Source: Cryptomeria japonica (taxonomy: Eukaryota > Streptophyta > Pinopsida > Cupressales > Cupressaceae). Taken from it: a stretch of DNA of 64,000 bases. The notes below the pieces were generated by a model. The model did no database searches. It was not told the DNA's origin and saw nothing but the letters and a program-made list of their open reading frames with translations. Below, in pieces: positions 22,061 to 32,456 of the stretch. Position 1 is the first letter of the stretch. Every line of letters starts with the position of its first letter. The translations under genes were made by a program, and so were the position numbers. Where the stretch lies: the NCBI RefSeq assembly GCF_030272615.1, contig NC_081408.1:63484614-63548613 (forward strand). Reading direction: 5' to 3'.

Positions 22061-23107
22061 TTATATTCCTAAAAAAGTTAAGAATTTACTCTTATCACCA
22101 GTCATATGATGTGAACATCCTGAATCAATGATCCATTCATCCTTATACTCAATTTTAGCTGTTAGGGCCTGTTGTACTGGTTGAACAGTAGGTCCCATTT
22201 TATCTTCTATTATAGCAACAGAGACCCATCCATTGTCTATCGGATCCTCATCAGAATAATTAGTGACTCCTTCATCAGCAAGATAACAAGATTTGTCTCT
22301 ATTCTTCTTAAATCTGTATCTCTGATATTCAGGGTTAGGTTTGTATGTTCTTCTAGCTTCTTCTTTCAATCTTGCATGTCTATCAGGACACCTTGATGCC
22401 ATATGACCAATCTTATTGTAGTTAAAACATTTAAAGGGTGCTTCACCTTCATACTTACTTCCAACAGGACCTTTAGGCATTTTCCTTGCAAATAGTGCTT
22501 CAAGTTCTTCAAGTTCTTCATTTTCTCTCCTGATTTCTTTAAGTTCTCTTTTGTAAAAGGCTTCCCAATTAGACTTATCAAATGATGATGATGATGTAGA
22601 TGATGTTGATGCCTTAAAACCTAAATCTATCTTTATAGTAGCAACATGACCAAATTCCTCAATTTCAAAAGCTGAAAGTTTTCCAATCAATGTATCTCTA
22701 GTTACTGATGTGTTAGGCATTGTTCTCAACTCATTTATAGCAGTAACTTTCATTTTGTATGTCGGTGGTAATCCTCTTAAGACTTTTGAAACAATTTCAT
22801 CTTCACTTAAGATTCCTCCACAACATTTAATACTCAAAACAATTTCATTTACTCTTTCCATAAAAGCAGAAATTCTTTCATCTTCTTCCATTTTTAGATT
22901 TTCATACCTAGCCCAGAAGCTTTCAAGTTTTGCAATTTGGACTGTGGAATCTCCTTCATTCAATGTTTCCAAATGGTCCCAAATAGATTTAGCAGTAGAT
23001 CTATCTGATAATCACATGATTTTCTGATCTGATAATGTGCTCAAAAGTGCTTCTGTCACTTTGCAATCATTTTCTTCATCTTTGGCTAGATTTGATGGAT
23101 TAGGCTA
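22061..23107 (-). pseudogene. Copia B Gag C-terminal part and protease
   Basis: Continuation of the Gag N-terminus at 29656-29805, separated by insertion D. It shows the UBN2-type Gag body (DHLETLNEGDST, RISAFMERVNEIV, VLRGLPPTYKMKVTAI), a zinc knuckle CFNYNKIGHMASRC in which the second Cys of CX2C is Tyr, and the protease motif WIIDSGCSHHMTGDKSKF. A TGA lies at 23012-23014. The frame closes near 22061 and the next stretch to 21871 carries further stops. Confidence 0.9.
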
Positions 23108-23902
23108 TGTTGGCATATGCACACTTCAATGAGACATTGTATGTGATTGAAGGTTTTGTCATTGATGGAAACCTTGCAATCTTATGGCACTAGCAAAAGC
23201 ATTATACCGACATCAGCAGATCACACTCTACACTGGCACTCAGGACACTGACACCGGCATAGAAGAAAGGAAGTATACCGGCATAGAGGCCGACAAGATT
23301 TTGTTATTTTATATTTTGTTTATTTTTGCAAAAATGTGTAAGCTAACTTGGAAAATTGTAAAATGACTCTTATATATAAAAGAGATCATTGTAGACATTG
23401 GATATAGGAGAGGTAAGCAAAAAGGAAAATATTAGGCAGACCTATTGTGCGAAATACAGGTTAAAGGGTATATGTAAAGAACAAAGTAGGAACCGGTACT
23501 GAATATGGCATTGAAGATGCTATTGTAAAGTAGTACAAGATATTGGATTTGTATAATCCTTATTGTAAGTCAATGAGACTTCCCATTTAGCAGTGAGCTC
23601 TAGGCAATTGGCTTTCCTGCATGTGCAAGCCCCTATTGTAAGTAATATTCTCTTATTGGCCAGTGAGTTAATATTGTGGGTCACAAATCCCATGGAGGTT
23701 TTTCCCACATTGGGTTTCCTCATTAAAATCTTGTGTTATGGTATGCTTTACATGTGGATGTTCTTGATTCTATCTATTGCATTATTTCTTGCATATCGGT
23801 ACACTATTATATTATGTTCTGCATGTTTTAAGTTAAGAAATTCTATATACTGGTCAGATACTGATTCACCCCCCCCTCTCAGTATCTGTGGGATACCTAA
23901 GA
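23108..23902 (+). repeat. 5' LTR of D
   Basis: Starts TGTTGGCATATGCAC. The end at 23902 is inferred by alignment to the 3' LTR (GGATACCTAAGA versus GGATCCCTGACA). It contains a TATA box and the U5-type CACCCCCCCCTCTCAGTATC motif. Confidence 0.88.
23371..23380 (+). promoter_or_regulatory. TATA box of D LTR (second copy at 29125-29134)
   Basis: TATATATAAA after GACTCT, in the middle of the LTR. The sequence is identical in both LTRs although they differ elsewhere. Confidence 0.6.
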
Positions 23903-23973
23903 ATTAGTATCAAAGCCTAGTCCTCTATTTTTAGAAGCTTAATAGCTTGAGGAAGATCTTGACACCAATAAAG

Positions 23974-24959
23974 ATGGAAAATCTAATGAAGCAACTTGAA
24001 GGAGCTTTTACAGACTATGATGCAGAAAAATTGAAAAATATCAAACTAGAAGATGATTTAAGGGTAGCTCAGGAAATCATTTAGGCACTTCAAGGAAATT
24101 TTACTATTGCAAGAAAGAAGAGAAGAGAGCTTTGTGAAAAATTGCAAAATGAGAATGATGAAAAGGAATCACTTAATGATATGATAAGCAAGTTGAAACA
24201 AGAGATCATGACAACAAAGAATGAGATGCAGGATATGACTATGAGATTTTGCAAAGAGATTGAGGATAGGAAGAAGAATGAAGAAGAATTGACCAGAAGA
24301 CTAAGTGATGTAGCAAATGAGAACACAAGACTTAGCTATGAAAATGACATGTTGAAGACAGATCTAATGCATACTCAGAATGACTCAAATGAACTGATGA
24401 GACAAAAAGAAGTCTTAGAAAGAGAACTAGAAAATGCAATCAACATAAAGAAAAATTCAAGAAAAGCTCAGAGGAACTTGGCACCTTGCTGAAGAATCAA
24501 AAACCTAAAGGTGACACTTCTGGAATTGGCTTTGAAGTTGGTGAAAGCTCTGGTACTGCAAATACTCAGGATCACAGCAAACTGGTAAGACAACCTAATG
24601 CTTATAAATTCAATGGAGAATGCTTTAACTATAATAACTATGGTCATAAAGCAAATGAATGAAGATCTAGAAATTATCAGAATAGCAACACACCCACTAG
24701 TCAATGTTCTAAATGCAACAAAGTAGGTCACAATTTTGAAAACTGTAGAATGAATGTGAGATGTTATGTTTGTGGAAGATTTGGACATTTATCTAATCAA
24801 TGCAGAACACAAACTATCATAGGTTATGGAAAAGCTATTCAGAAAAATAATGTAACTTGTTATGCATGTAACAAGATTGGGTATATTGCTAAATTCTATA
24901 GAAGTAAAGGAACACCGGTAGACAACAAAAGTTCTATCTTGAAAGGTAAAGAAGGTTAA
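23974..24959 (+). pseudogene. D Gag-like protein: coiled coil plus four zinc-knuckle positions
   Basis: Start ATG at 23974 (MENLMKQLEGA), 70 bases after the PBS. The frame runs through a TAG at 24082-24084 into a long Glu/Lys-rich coiled coil to 24492. A frameshift near there then leads to a GESSG linker and a VRQPN block. Four knuckle positions follow: CFNYNNYGHKANE-stop (damaged), CSKCNKVGHNFENC (intact), CYVCGRFGHLSNQC (intact) and CYACNKIGYIAKFY (His and last Cys changed). The usual copia Gag N-terminus (a DGSNYxxWK motif) is absent. The same layout is found in D2 at 46861-47810 minus. It probably bound RNA in a particle built with a partner Gag. Confidence 0.85.
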
Positions 24960-25274
24960 GCAAGAATTCTCAAAACAATGGATTAGAAAAGCTGATCTAA
25001 ATATTGGGAATACTCCTCCACCAGTAGAACTAACCAATGCTTCACCAGCAGAATAGAGTGATGCTTCATCGGAAGAATAGAGCAGTACTCCACCGGTAGG
25101 AAGTTCTTCATCTAATTGAAGAAAATTCCCTTGAGGGTTTGGCAATCTATTGATACATGTACTATTATTCCCTCGGTTAGAGATAAGAAGTTGGAAATTA
25201 CTTATTACCAGCAAACAATGTTAAGTGAATACTTAACCGGCATGCAATTAATGTGGTAGATGGAGAAAAGACAC

Positions 25275-25282
25275 TATATAAT
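25275..25282 (+). promoter_or_regulatory. Possible internal TATA box upstream of D ORF2
   Basis: TATATAAT lies 140 bp before the ORF2 ATG in the 460-bp gap between gag and ORF2. In D2 the corresponding gap contains AAAACCCTAG, a telo-box-like element common in plant 5' leaders. An independent ORF2 transcript is only an inference. Confidence 0.3.
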
Positions 25283-25421
25283 CAAGGTTTTGGCTCCATT
25301 TCATTTCAACAAGATTTCAAATTTACGAAGAGCGCGAAGATTCCGAGCTAAGGCATTTCGAGCAAGAAGCAAGAACACTCCAAGAAATCATCCATCCCAA
25401 GGTAGTAAAAGGTATTTAATC

Positions 25422-28400
25422 ATGGCATCCATCTCTGTAATTGAATACATAGCAAACCCTACTATTGTTGAAGTGATAAAAAGACCTAGGCCCATATTTC
25501 AGTTAGTTCCCGAGGTAGCAAAGAAAGATGATACCTAAGGTGTTTTTTCTAAAATTCCTAAGGGAATTGTTTATGCTGAAGACCCCAGAATGTACATCCA
25601 CTATAACATTGAGGAGTTAGGAGATGAAGAAATCAAAACCATGTTTAAAACTATGATATGTGATAAAACTGGCAATGTAAAAAATAAACACAAGATCATT
25701 GAGACCCTAGGATTTACAGAGATCCTTAGCATTCCTAAATTTCCCAAGGATGTGATTAGGATAGTCTCAAGCAGGGTACATGGTGAGTTTTTCTGGTTAG
25801 ATACAGTCCACAAGATCACCAAGGAAGATATGAAAGCTGTCACAGGGTTACTGACCATTGGGAAAAGACCAGATAAAACCAAGAAGGTTTCCAATGACCT
25901 AGTTATAAACCTAACTGGTGCAACATTCGACAAGAGGTCCCTAAGAGTTAATGATGTAACAGATATCAATGTAAGATTCATCAGCATGATATTAGGTTAT
26001 AAAGCTACTCATGCAAATAGACTTAATTTAGTTTCAAGCTTATGCATTAAGAGTGCTTATGACATGGTCACAGACAATGCAAAAATTGATGTATGTGAGT
26101 GGTTAAAAGATGAATTAATTGACAACCTTGGAAAGATCAAGAGGGACAAGAAAGGAACTTTTAGGTTTGGAAATCTGTTAGTATGTCTGATGCTACATAT
26201 AACAAAACAGGTTCCTGGTATAGGTTACAAAGAACTTGGATATAATATACCGGTAGGCAAACAATTAACAAAACTATTCAATAACATGGGTGAAAACAAG
26301 GAAAACAATATTCATGACTTCTTTCAAGCATTAAAGGCCAAAATGAAGAAAAGAATAAGGTTATCATAGAAGATTGTAGACAAATACAAAGATGAAATAT
26401 GCTTTGTCATCAAGAAAGATGAAATATGGATGGAAGCAGTCATCCCAAGGATAGTTTGGGTAACTGAGATGGCTATAAAATAGATGATCACATAGTTGAA
26501 ACATATGCTAAAGCACTTCCAGAGAACCTAAGGAAGAAATATTTGGTAGTTCAAAAACCATTGAAAGCCAAATACAATCAAAGAAAAGAGTGAAAAAGGT
26601 TGAGGCAGTAGTAAGGAAAGGTTCCAGACAAGCAAAAGAAATCAAAGAAGATGTCATGAAGAAAACTGATATAACAGAGGATGAGTTAGCAGCTCCACAA
26701 CCTGAAACTCACCTATCACCGGTAGGTACTTGTTCAGAAAGTGACATGCCTACAAATTTCAAAAGAGTAGTAAGGAGAAGAGATCCCTCACCGGCAACCA
26801 CACCCTCACCCAGGAGGACAAGGCAAAAGAAACAAGCAGTGAGATCTCTGGTAAGAAAGGCCACACCAAAGAAGAAACTGACACCCAAGAAGAAGAAGAG
26901 GACAAACAAAGAGTTGGCCCCTCTTGATATACTGCTGAATGGAATCACAGAGCAAAGTAATTTGAAAAATATAGAGAAAATATATGACACTCTAATAGCT
27001 GATGAAAAAGAGCAAGTTGAAAATAGTGTTATATTACATATGGATATGTATAAGAAATTTTTGATGGAAGTAGTCAATGAAATTCCTGATGAACTATTTA
27101 AAAGACTAGAAGCAAGAAGACAAGCAGTAATAGAACTGGATAAGAAAATAAAGATTGAAAAGCTACTTGTTGTATATCTGGTAAACTCTCCCCAAGAAAT
27201 TGATGACCTAATTTCTCAAGCCAACTGGATAGTATTTTCTACTGCACACCGGCACATTGCCTTAATGGTAGGAAGAGTTAACGAGGTAACAAAGGAGACA
27301 TAAAATGGATGGGATATATTCCTAGTTGAGAAAGAAAAACAAGAAGAGTAAAAGAACCCCCAACCCATAAAAGCTTATCAGAAAGATAGAGACAAGGGGA
27401 AAGGTAAAATTGGTGGACCACCTAGTATCAAGGTTAGAGATAACTTACCCCCACCTCCTTTAATTACTTCACTGGTAAAAACAACAACTACTAAGGATCA
27501 ACTGGTAGCTGGGAGTATGGATGTAGAGGATGATAATCCTAATCCTAAAGTTTTATATGCTATGGATGTTGATACTCAAAAGATCAACATAGTGGTAGAC
27601 AAAGATACAACAGATAAGACTGATATGGCTAGTGAGCCTCTGGTAGCTGAGAAAACTGATAACTCACAGGAGAAACTGGCAGAAGATAAAGAACAAAAGG
27701 TAGAGACTCAGACATAGATTGAGGCAATGCAACAAACAGAGCAAAAGGCTTCGGAACAGGAACAACAGCAATAGGAATGGGTACATAAGGAAATAGTACC
27801 ACTGACAACTAGTGAAAAACCTTTACTTAAAGAAATGCAGACACAAACAGACCTACCAGAGGTCAATACAAGATTGGTTACTTCCACCAATACTCAAATT
27901 GTTGATTCATCATCAAGCTTCAAATCAACTAATGTGACTGAGGTACTATTAGACTCAATCAAGAAAATAACCGACTGCAGCTCACAAGCTTACAAAGCAA
28001 TTGATGATACCATACGAATTTTGAAGGTAATTGCTCCCAACTGTAATATAGACAACAAAGATTCTTTAGGACAACTAGATACACTGTGTAAATATATCTC
28101 AGAAAACATTGAGAAAATAAAAGAAGAGTCATTGAAGGATAAAGTAGAAGTTGAAAAATAGAAATTCTTTAATGAGCAAATAAAGAAGTGTAACAAAGAT
28201 TTTGACACACTTCTACCGGAATTTTGTAATTTATTGAAAGAGTACAAAAATCTGTACAAAGATACTTGTAAAACAAACTTTTTGACTGTAGATATAGACA
28301 AGAAAATGAGCAAGGTATAGGATGAGATCAATAAACTTGCAGATAGTTTTGTCAACTCACCTGATATACTATCAGTTTTTGAGGAGAAGATAACAAATTT

Positions 28401-28688
28401 TGAGGAAGAACTACTTAAATTGGAAAGAGAGAAAGAAAGAATAGTAAATAAAGGAAAACATTTGAGATCAAAAATAAGTCCAAGATTGGACTATCTAGCA
28501 TCTCTACGGAAGGAAATATCTGAGGCACTAATATAGGGAATGAAAACACCGGCAGAGCATTTGGAGCATCTCACTGGTACAATGAAGAGAATAGAGACAA
28601 CAATAAAGGATAGCAAAAAGTTTATGGACAACATAAACTTGATTTTGGGAGATCTTTTTCAAATTGTAACCACCTAGTTACAAGGTTG
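25422..28688 (+). pseudogene. D ORF2: about 1,085-codon protein of unknown function
   Basis: Start ATG at 25422 (MASISVIEYIANP). The N-terminal 315 codons form a globular-looking domain, with DDT-stop-GVFSKIP (TAA at 25536-25538) as the only break, then RMYIHYNIEELG, IPKFPKDVIRIV, HKITKEDMKAVTGL, VNDVTDINVRFISMILGYK and FGNLLVCLML. A frame change occurs at 26370-26589. From 26590 one frame continues to TGA 28686-28688: a basic Lys/Arg stretch (PKKKLTPKKKKRT), helical segments, an acidic linker and a Glu/Lys coiled coil. In-frame stops at 27715, 27772, 28159, 28318, 28537 and 28675 are TAG where Gln is plausible. The N-terminal domain is conserved in D2. It loosely resembles Pfam's 'putative plant transposon protein' group, by memory only. 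No RT, integrase or protease motif is present. Confidence 0.8.
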
Positions 28689-28861
28689 AAACTCCAAACT
28701 CTACTGACATCTTGAAAACCTTTGTCATTGATGCCAAAGGGGGAGTAGTGGGATGAGAAAATTCAAATCATAGGAATCATATGCTCAGGGGGAGCTCACA
28801 CATTTTTGGATCATTTTTGAAATTTCTCACGAGTGTTGCCATCAATGCCAAAGGGGGAGAT
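28689..28861 (+). other. D 3' UTR with duplicated polypurine tract
   Basis: The PPT AAAGGGGGAGA (28850-28860) precedes the LTR. The phrase ATGCCAAAGGGGGAG occurs twice, at about 28731 and 28845, and a third G5AG lies near 28788. Confidence 0.75.
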
Positions 28862-29650
28862 TGTTGGCATATGCACACTCCAATGAGACATTGTATGTGA
28901 TTGAAGGTTTTGTCATTGATGGCAACCTTGCAATCTTATGGCATGGACAAAAGCATTATACTGGCATCAGCAGATCACACTCTACACTGGCACTCAGGAC
29001 ACCGACACCAACACAGAAGAAAGGAAGTATACCGGCACAGAGGCTGACAAGATTTTGTTATACTATATTTTGTTTATTTTTGTAAAAATGTGTAAGCCGA
29101 TTTGGAAAATTGTAATATGACTCTTATATATAAAAGAGATCATTGTAGACATTGGATATAGGAGAGGTAAGCAAAAAGGAAAATATTAGGCAGACCTATT
29201 GTGTGAAATATAGGTTAAAGGGTATATGTAAAGAACAGATCAGGAACCAGTACTGAATTTGGCATTGAAGATGCTATTGTAAAGCAGTACAAGATATTGG
29301 ATTTGTATAATCCTTATTGTAAGTCAATGAGACTTCCCATTGAGTAGTGAGCTCTAGGCAGTTGGCCTTCCTGCATGTGCAGGCCCCTATTGTAAGTAAT
29401 CTTATTGGCCAGTGAGTGAATATTGTGGGTCACAAATCCCATTGAGGTTTTTCCCACACCGTATTTCCTCATTAAAATCATGTGTTATGGTGTGCTTTTC
29501 ATGTGGATGTTCTTGATTCTATTTATTGCATTATTTGTTGCATGCCAGTACACTGTTATATTATGTTCTGCATGTTTTAAGTTAAGAAATTCTATATACC
29601 GGTCAAATACTGATTCACCCCCCCTCTCAGTATCTGTGGGATCCCTGACA
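28862..29650 (+). repeat. 3' LTR of D
   Basis: Pairs with 23108-23902. It starts TGTTGGCATATGCAC and ends CCCTGACA, followed by GGCTG. Confidence 0.9.
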
Positions 29651-29655
29651 GGCTG

Positions 29656-29805
29656 ACCTTGAGTAGGAGCAATAAATACATTCTTTGTAACCTCCCAAAT
29701 GTCCTTTCCAATGCAATTTAGATGTGTCTCCATCTTGATCTTCCATATGCCATAGTTGATTCCATCAAGCTTAGGACTATCCTTCCTGAAATAGTTTGAA
29801 GACAT
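29656..29805 (-). pseudogene. Copia B Gag N-terminus (cut by D)
   Basis: Starts at 29805 with MSSNYFRKDSPKLDG and has the copia Gag pattern INYGIWKIKMETHLNC. It reads on to APTQGQP where D was inserted, and continues at 23107 on the far side. The start lies about 45 bases after the PBS, as expected. Confidence 0.88.
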
Positions 29806-29848
29806 TGGATCTCTTCAAGCTGTTAAACTTCTGTAAAAAGAGAACTAA

Positions 29849-29860
29849 GCTCTGATACCA
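29849..29860 (-). other. Primer-binding site of copia B (initiator tRNA-Met)
   Basis: GCTCTGATACCA on the + strand is TGGTATCAGAGC on the coding strand, two bases from the 5' LTR end. Confidence 0.93.
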
Positions 29861-29862
29861 AT

Positions 29863-30912
29863 TGTTAGGTCCCAGAGACAACTAAGCGGGGGGGGGGGGG
29901 GGGTGAAACAGTTGTATAATGAATTCAAACCAAGAATTAATGCTTAATACTGGTAAACCAAACTTAATGTCGGTAGATAGTGTATCAATTAATTGTAGTA
30001 CTGGTAAAGATTAATGCATGAAATAGAAAGACAATAACATCCACAACACATAATACCAATATTTGTACGTGGAAACCCTGTAAGGGGAAAAACCATGGTG
30101 GGAAACCTTGCCCACAATCAGATGATACTACTACAGATAGTATGTGTATACAATAAGGGGTCTGCACATGCAGAAGGGCCAAGCACCTAGAGCTCACTGC
30201 TCCATCACAAAAGGGAGTCACATTGACTACAATTGGATGATTAAATCCAATGATAATGTACTACTCAAAATAGCATCTTCATATGTTGGATTCAGTATCA
30301 GTTTAGTTTTGATTGCCTTTACAAAATCCTTCCTTCAACCTTCAAATGATGTCTGTGAGAATAGCTCTACTTATTTTTGCATATACCTTATTGCAATCCT
30401 TTTCGCAATCACTTCTTAATCTCACAAATGAGATATTACATTTATACCATAATCTAAGACCAATTGAGTAAGTCGACTTACTAAAAGATATTACAATAAA
30501 ATCAATTACAAAGAAAGAATATCTGATGCATGATGTCAGCTCAAATATATTTACAATAATAACAAATCATCTCTATGTTGTGTGGTGCTGATCTAGAATA
30601 GATAAGCCTACTGGTGTATAACCTAGACCTATTTGCCAGTAACAACAAATATGCAAACTCAAATATACCAGTAAACAAATATCCAAGACAAAGTGTCCAA
30701 ATGATGTCTTTGACATAACCAAGTATTATCCATGTGATTTTAAGTTCCGGTGAACAATATATCTTGTTGGTGAACCAAATACCAGTGATTGTGCATAAGT
30801 CACTTGCTTTCCAATGAACATAACCAATTCTCCAAGTGCTAATAGGCTGACTAGTGTTAATAAGTGTTGACATCAATGGCAAAACCATATCAACATATCT
30901 AAAATACCAACA
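29863..30912 (-). repeat. 5' LTR of copia B
   Basis: Pairs with 16224-17291. It ends ACCAACA at 30912 and is followed by the TSD TAATA. It contains a 16-G run at 29888-29903. No gene. Confidence 0.95.
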
Positions 30913-30917
30913 TAATA

Positions 30918-31619
30918 TAATAACAAGGTTTGGTGTGCCTGCTAAAATGGTCATGGACAATGCCATGTGCTTCAGATCTGCAGAGTTTGTAGAGTTTTGT
31001 GCTAATTATGGGATTATTATGCCATACTCTTCACCATACCACCCACAGAGAAATGGCCAAGTAGAATCAAGTAATAAAAGTCTCCTCAATATTATCAAGA
31101 AGATCCTAGAGGAAAATAAAAGGTCCTGGGATCAAAAGCTCAGGTTAGCTTTATGGGATGATAGGGTGACTATAAAAAGGTCATTGATACATCCCCTTTT
31201 GAGCTGGTTTATGGAGTGAAATATAGACTACCTGCGAATACTTTGCTTCCAGTTTACAATTTCTTGTAGATTGAAGAATTAGAAATGTCTGAGCCCATGG
31301 AAGAAAGAATGATTTAGTTAGTAGAGCTTGAGGAAATGAGGACTGCAACCCATAAAAGGAATATGAAACTTCAATTATAGTTAAAATACCTTTTGATAAA
31401 AGGACTAGTATAAGAAAATTCTAGATTGGTGATATGGTGTTGCAGTGGAATGCAAGAGATCAAGACAAAGGTAAGTATAAGAAATTTGAATCACTATGGA
31501 TAGGCCCTTTGATCATTTTTGATCTCAATGGAAAAGATTCCCATTTCCTTCAAAGATTGAATGGTGAGTTACAGGAACTGCCAATGCATGGACAGTTTCT
31601 GAAACAATATTTCTCATGA
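30918..31619 (+). pseudogene. OUT integrase, C-terminal part
   Basis: Resumes after copia B. TRFGVPAKMVMDNA carries the second catalytic Asp, YHPQRNGQVESSNKSL the Glu, followed by KILEENKRSWDQKL. A stop occurs at 31217-31219. A last open stretch 31434-31619 (DQDKGKYKKFESLWIGP, then GELQELPMHGQFLKQYF) is the C-terminal integrase/GPY-like tail. The DDE set is complete if both halves are considered. Confidence 0.9.
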
Positions 31620-31767
31620 TTTTTCCATGCATAGTAGTTCAGGCTTGCTTTTGTTTGTTCTACTCTGTTTTAGTTTTCTTTTGTTAGGGTTTTGTTGGTC
31701 TGTGTTCCAGAGTTTTTGCTAAATTCTTGTGTTGGTATTGCATCCAACCATCCCCAGTCAGAGCCGT
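31620..31767 (+). other. OUT 3' UTR with conserved pre-LTR motif
   Basis: AACCATCCCCAGTCAGAGCC at 31746-31765 stands where a polypurine tract is expected, two bases before the inferred LTR start (TGTTATC, 31768). The same motif precedes the 3' LTR of C (36582-36601, other strand). It is pyrimidine/mixed rather than purine-rich. Confidence 0.6.
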
Positions 31768-32456
31768 TGTTATCATTGTTTTAAATATGTTGAAAATCTT
31801 GCCTTTTAGCTATTGGAGTCTATCAAAATTTAGAAATCTGACCTTTGCCTGCAAGTTTGTGGTTCTGCGGGTTTAGGGTTTTTACTTTTTCATGAAAGCA
31901 TTTAAAATTAAACCTTTGTAGTGCATTGTCATAATTCATTTTGAACTTCAACCCTCGAACCAAATTGGTTCAAGGTTCAAGGTGCAACCGTTTCTCCTAT
32001 TTATCTTGCAGCTTTGTAAATGAGCAAGTGTGAATGCATTATGTCATTCTTGAACCATTTACAAATCAGTTCAAGGTTTAAAATTTCAAAATTTCCCTTT
32101 CTATTGAGGTCTTTGCTCGTTACCTTTTCCACTTAAGTGGAAGGGTCTATGCATTGGCAAGAGGGGGCCCTTTTTTAAAGTCTAAGCCTAGGCAGGTTCT
32201 GATAAATTTTAATTTTTCCTAAGTCTTATGTCTTTTCCTAAAGATCGATCAGGTTTCCTCAGATCTGATGATTGTCACTATACCGCAATGTAGAGTTTTG
32301 TGGTGTTTATTCGCCATGACATGGCGACTAAGTGGTGGGACCCATGAGAAAGGTGCGAAGCGCAGAAAGTCCAAGAAGATCAGAATTCAGGTTTTTAGAC
32401 TCTCTCAATGACCCGATGGAAAGGGCTAAGGAGAACCTTTTATCCCACATCGGCCA
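31768..32456 (+). repeat. 3' LTR of OUT, left part
   Basis: From the inferred TGTTATC start to the C insertion site. Its last 160 bases match window positions 1-160. Starting at 31768 is by analogy with C, because the 5' LTR start is outside the window. No gene. Confidence 0.7.

Larger units (their letters stand above)
23108..29650 (+). mobile_element. D: non-autonomous LTR retrotransposon with Gag and a novel second ORF, no pol
   Basis: 6543 bp with LTRs 23108-23902 and 28862-29650, inserted in copia B gag. The TSD is GGCTA (23103-23107) versus GGCTG (29651-29655), one base apart. The PBS is degenerate (TTAGTATCAAAGC at about 23904) and the PPT AAAGGGGGAGA abuts the 3' LTR. The internal region contains a coiled-coil/zinc-knuckle Gag and a long ORF2, and nothing resembling protease, integrase, RT or RNase H. 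LTR ends, PPT and U5 motif match copia B and I, so a copia enzyme set probably moved it. LTR divergence looks like 3-4%, younger than B. Confidence 0.9.
16224..30912 (-). mobile_element. Copia B: Ty1/copia retrotransposon in OUT integrase
   Basis: Inserted on the minus strand with TSD TAATA (16219-16223 and 30913-30917). The LTRs are 16224-17291 (3') and 29863-30912 (5'), differing by roughly 8% by eye. The PBS rc of GCTCTGATACCA lies at 29849-29860 and the PPT at 17292-17306. Removing B with one TSD copy restores the integrase frame across the join (DNITRF). B carries gag, protease, integrase, RT and RNase H remnants and two later insertions (E and D). Confidence 0.95.
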
